Assembly (NCBI RefSeq): GCF_030317145.1
Contig: NZ_JASZYE010000001.1
Coordinates: 1,798,001 to 1,862,000 of the forward strand
Direction: 5' to 3'
DNA length: 64,000 bases
Origin: Variovorax flavidus
Lineage (GTDB): Bacteria; Pseudomonadota; Gammaproteobacteria; Burkholderiales; Burkholderiaceae_C
Shown here: positions 62,964-64,000 of the stretch, in pieces
How positions within the stretch are numbered: position 1 is the stretch's first letter
Layout of the letters: every line of letters begins with the position of its first letter
The notes under the pieces: model-generated
Told to the model about the DNA's origin: nothing
Seen by the model: only the letters and a program-made list of their open reading frames with translations
Databases searched by the model: none
Position numbers and translations under genes: made by a program

Positions 62964-63317
62964 TCAGCGCGAGGCTTGCCGCGTGAAGGACCGGCCCGAA
63001 TTGAACTGGGCGGGCACCTGGTCTCGGTAGAAGGAACGGCGGTCGAGGCTGTCGCGGTTTTCGCTCGCCTTGGCGACGGCTTGAGCGCGAACTTCTGCAC
63101 GGCTTGCGGTCGAAGTGAAGGGCTGGGCGTTGGCACCCGTGCTTGCTGCATCGCCGTACACGTTGCCCGCGTGCGCCGCAGCAACGGCTTCGCGCGCCAC
63201 GTCGGCGCGGCTGGCAGACGACGTCAGGGGATGCACGCCCTCATAGGTCTCCGCATGAGCGCCAGCGATGGCGAAAAGAGACAGGGCCGATGCAGCGAGG
63301 ACCTTCGAGGTTTTCAT
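62964..63317 (-). CDS. DUF4148 family exported protein
   Basis: 117-aa small protein with signal peptide (VLAASALSLFAIAGAHA). The mature part holds two imperfect repeats, LTSSASRADVAREAVAAAHAG and FTSTASRAEVRAQAVAKASEN, a family feature of betaproteobacterial DUF4148 proteins. Function unknown. ATG 63317 has AAAGGAAA 5 nt upstream. The frame to 63797 is upstream DNA and not coding. Confidence 0.85.
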   Translation of the reverse strand: MKTSKVLAASALSLFAIAGAHAETYEGVHPLTSSASRADVAREAVAAAHAGNVYGDAASTGANAQPFTSTASRAEVRAQAVAKASENRDSLDRRSFYRDQVPAQFNSGRSFTRQASR

Positions 63318-63499
63318 GGTGTTTCCTTTGGGGTGTTCTGGGCATAAGCCCATGGAAACAAGTCTCTCACGGGAATCTAGGGGAAAACCCTTGTCAATTG
63401 GAACTGCCGCGTTTACGAAACGAAAACAATGTCTGGGGCACAGGCTGCGTTTTCCCCGGAACAAACGGGGTCGAAGCGGCATCGTCACGCCCTGAGCCT

Positions 63500-64000
63500 T
63501 CATTCGGCGGGTGGCGCGCGCCACCGGTCCTTCGCTACCAGGACCGGCTCGCGGGGCTGCATCACGAAGTTGGGCGACATGATCTGCACGCCGTATTCGT
63601 TGAAGACGTCCTGGATGCTGGCGTGCAGCGCCGAGAGCACGTCGAACTTGAACGCGCCGACGCGCATGAAGACGTTGAGTTCGTACTCCACGTAGAAGTC
63701 CTGCAGCCGTATCTGCCGGACCATCGGCTCGGGCGTTTCGAGTAGGTCCGGTGTGCGCTTCGCGGCCATCGCGAGCATGGCGTGGACCTGGCGCCATGGA
63801 GAGTCGTAGCCGATCGTCACCGAGGTCGACAGCGAGACGCCGGCAGCCTTGCGCGTGTCACTCTGGTTGACGATGCGCGTCGCGATGACCACAGAGTTCG
63901 GCAAGGTGATTTCCTGGTCCAGGCGCGTACGAAGCTTGGTCGAGAGGGCGCCCAGGTCCACGACATAGCCCTCCGATTCGCCGATCTGCACCCAGTCGCC
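63500..64000 (-). CDS. Mechanosensitive ion channel, MscS type (5' partial)
   Basis: C-terminal part of an MscS channel. The frame is open to the window edge; the last visible piece starts with GDWVQIGESEGYVVDLGALSTKLRT, the characteristic loop after TM3, followed by the cytoplasmic beta and alpha/beta domain (FYVEYELNVFMR). The pore-forming helices are upstream, outside the window. Its cytoplasmic domain is of normal length. Confidence 0.85.
   Translation of the reverse strand, partial: GDWVQIGESEGYVVDLGALSTKLRTRLDQEITLPNSVVIATRIVNQSDTRKAAGVSLSTSVTIGYDSPWRQVHAMLAMAAKRTPDLLETPEPMVRQIRLQDFYVEYELNVFMRVGAFKFDVLSALHASIQDVFNEYGVQIMSPNFVMQPREPVLVAKDRWRAPPAE

Noticed and set aside
1..64000. tRNA, rRNA, CRISPR array, IS element or prophage genes
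   Set aside because: Scanned by eye for T-loop motifs, regular direct repeats, transposase and integrase features; none found. A short tRNA could still be missed without a search tool.

Overview
The window is high-GC (about 65-70 % by eye), densely packed chromosomal DNA with many ATGA/GTGA stop-start overlaps. The gene set points to a betaproteobacterium of the Comamonadaceae, most likely Variovorax or a close relative: a tripartite-tricarboxylate (Bug) binding protein, CaiB-type CoA transferase with HMG-CoA lyase, a DUF4148 protein, type IV pilin, Cti isomerase and a CopA/CueR pair. This assignment rests on protein resemblance, not on a marker gene. I saw no rRNA, tRNA, CRISPR array, insertion sequence or phage gene.

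Layout. 1-3004: alkylsulfatase (5' end outside the window) and a lone autotransporter-type beta-barrel. 3010-3104: first copy of an intergenic repeat. 3135-5883: waaA and a phosphohexomutase (lipopolysaccharide and sugar nucleotides). 5997-8065: DNA-alkylation repair (Ada-AlkA fusion, Ogt), then an EamA transporter. 8995-10306: two minus-strand membrane proteins (DUF1345, ICMT-like methyltransferase). 10386-17828: a nine-gene, tightly coupled operon with a DarA-like condensing enzyme, KAS III, unknown 131-aa protein, BtrH-like acyltransferase, ABC-2 exporter, ACP, a KAS lacking one catalytic His, and a chain-length-factor-like protein. It reads as a dedicated acyl-chain or polyketide pathway with its own exporter and is the best candidate here for an undescribed system. 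17945-20000: two multiheme c-type cytochromes. 20026-20120: second repeat copy, inverted. 20123-23929: JmjC/cupin protein divergent from copA-cueR, with a CueR-type operator between them. 23938-27623: cti, pilA and a Sel1-repeat gene. 27624-29732: a stretch of visibly lower GC with a small Cys-containing peptide gene followed by a 443-aa protein, possibly a peptide-modification locus. 29781-33738: minus-strand copper-resistance operon.

33770-39306: ABC binding protein divergent from a histidine kinase / response regulator / cyclase cassette, then a YciI-like gene. 39308-45316: Omp85-like barrel, SRPBCC protein and LysR regulator, then a catabolic unit (CoA transferase, HMG-CoA lyase, Bug protein). 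45549-51946: an RsbR-RsbS-RsbT stressosome module coupled to an HATPase-PP2C fusion protein, two histidine kinases and an alpha/beta hydrolase. 52039-56673: trxC, acetyltransferase, isochorismatase-like hydrolase, NlpE-C-like protein, AraC regulator, OsmC-like protein and methyltransferase. 56822-61498: coniferyl-aldehyde-dehydrogenase-like enzyme, GMC oxidoreductase and amino-acid permease, ending in a hairpin shared with the convergent kgtP-like MFS gene. 62964-64000: DUF4148 protein and the end of an MscS channel gene.
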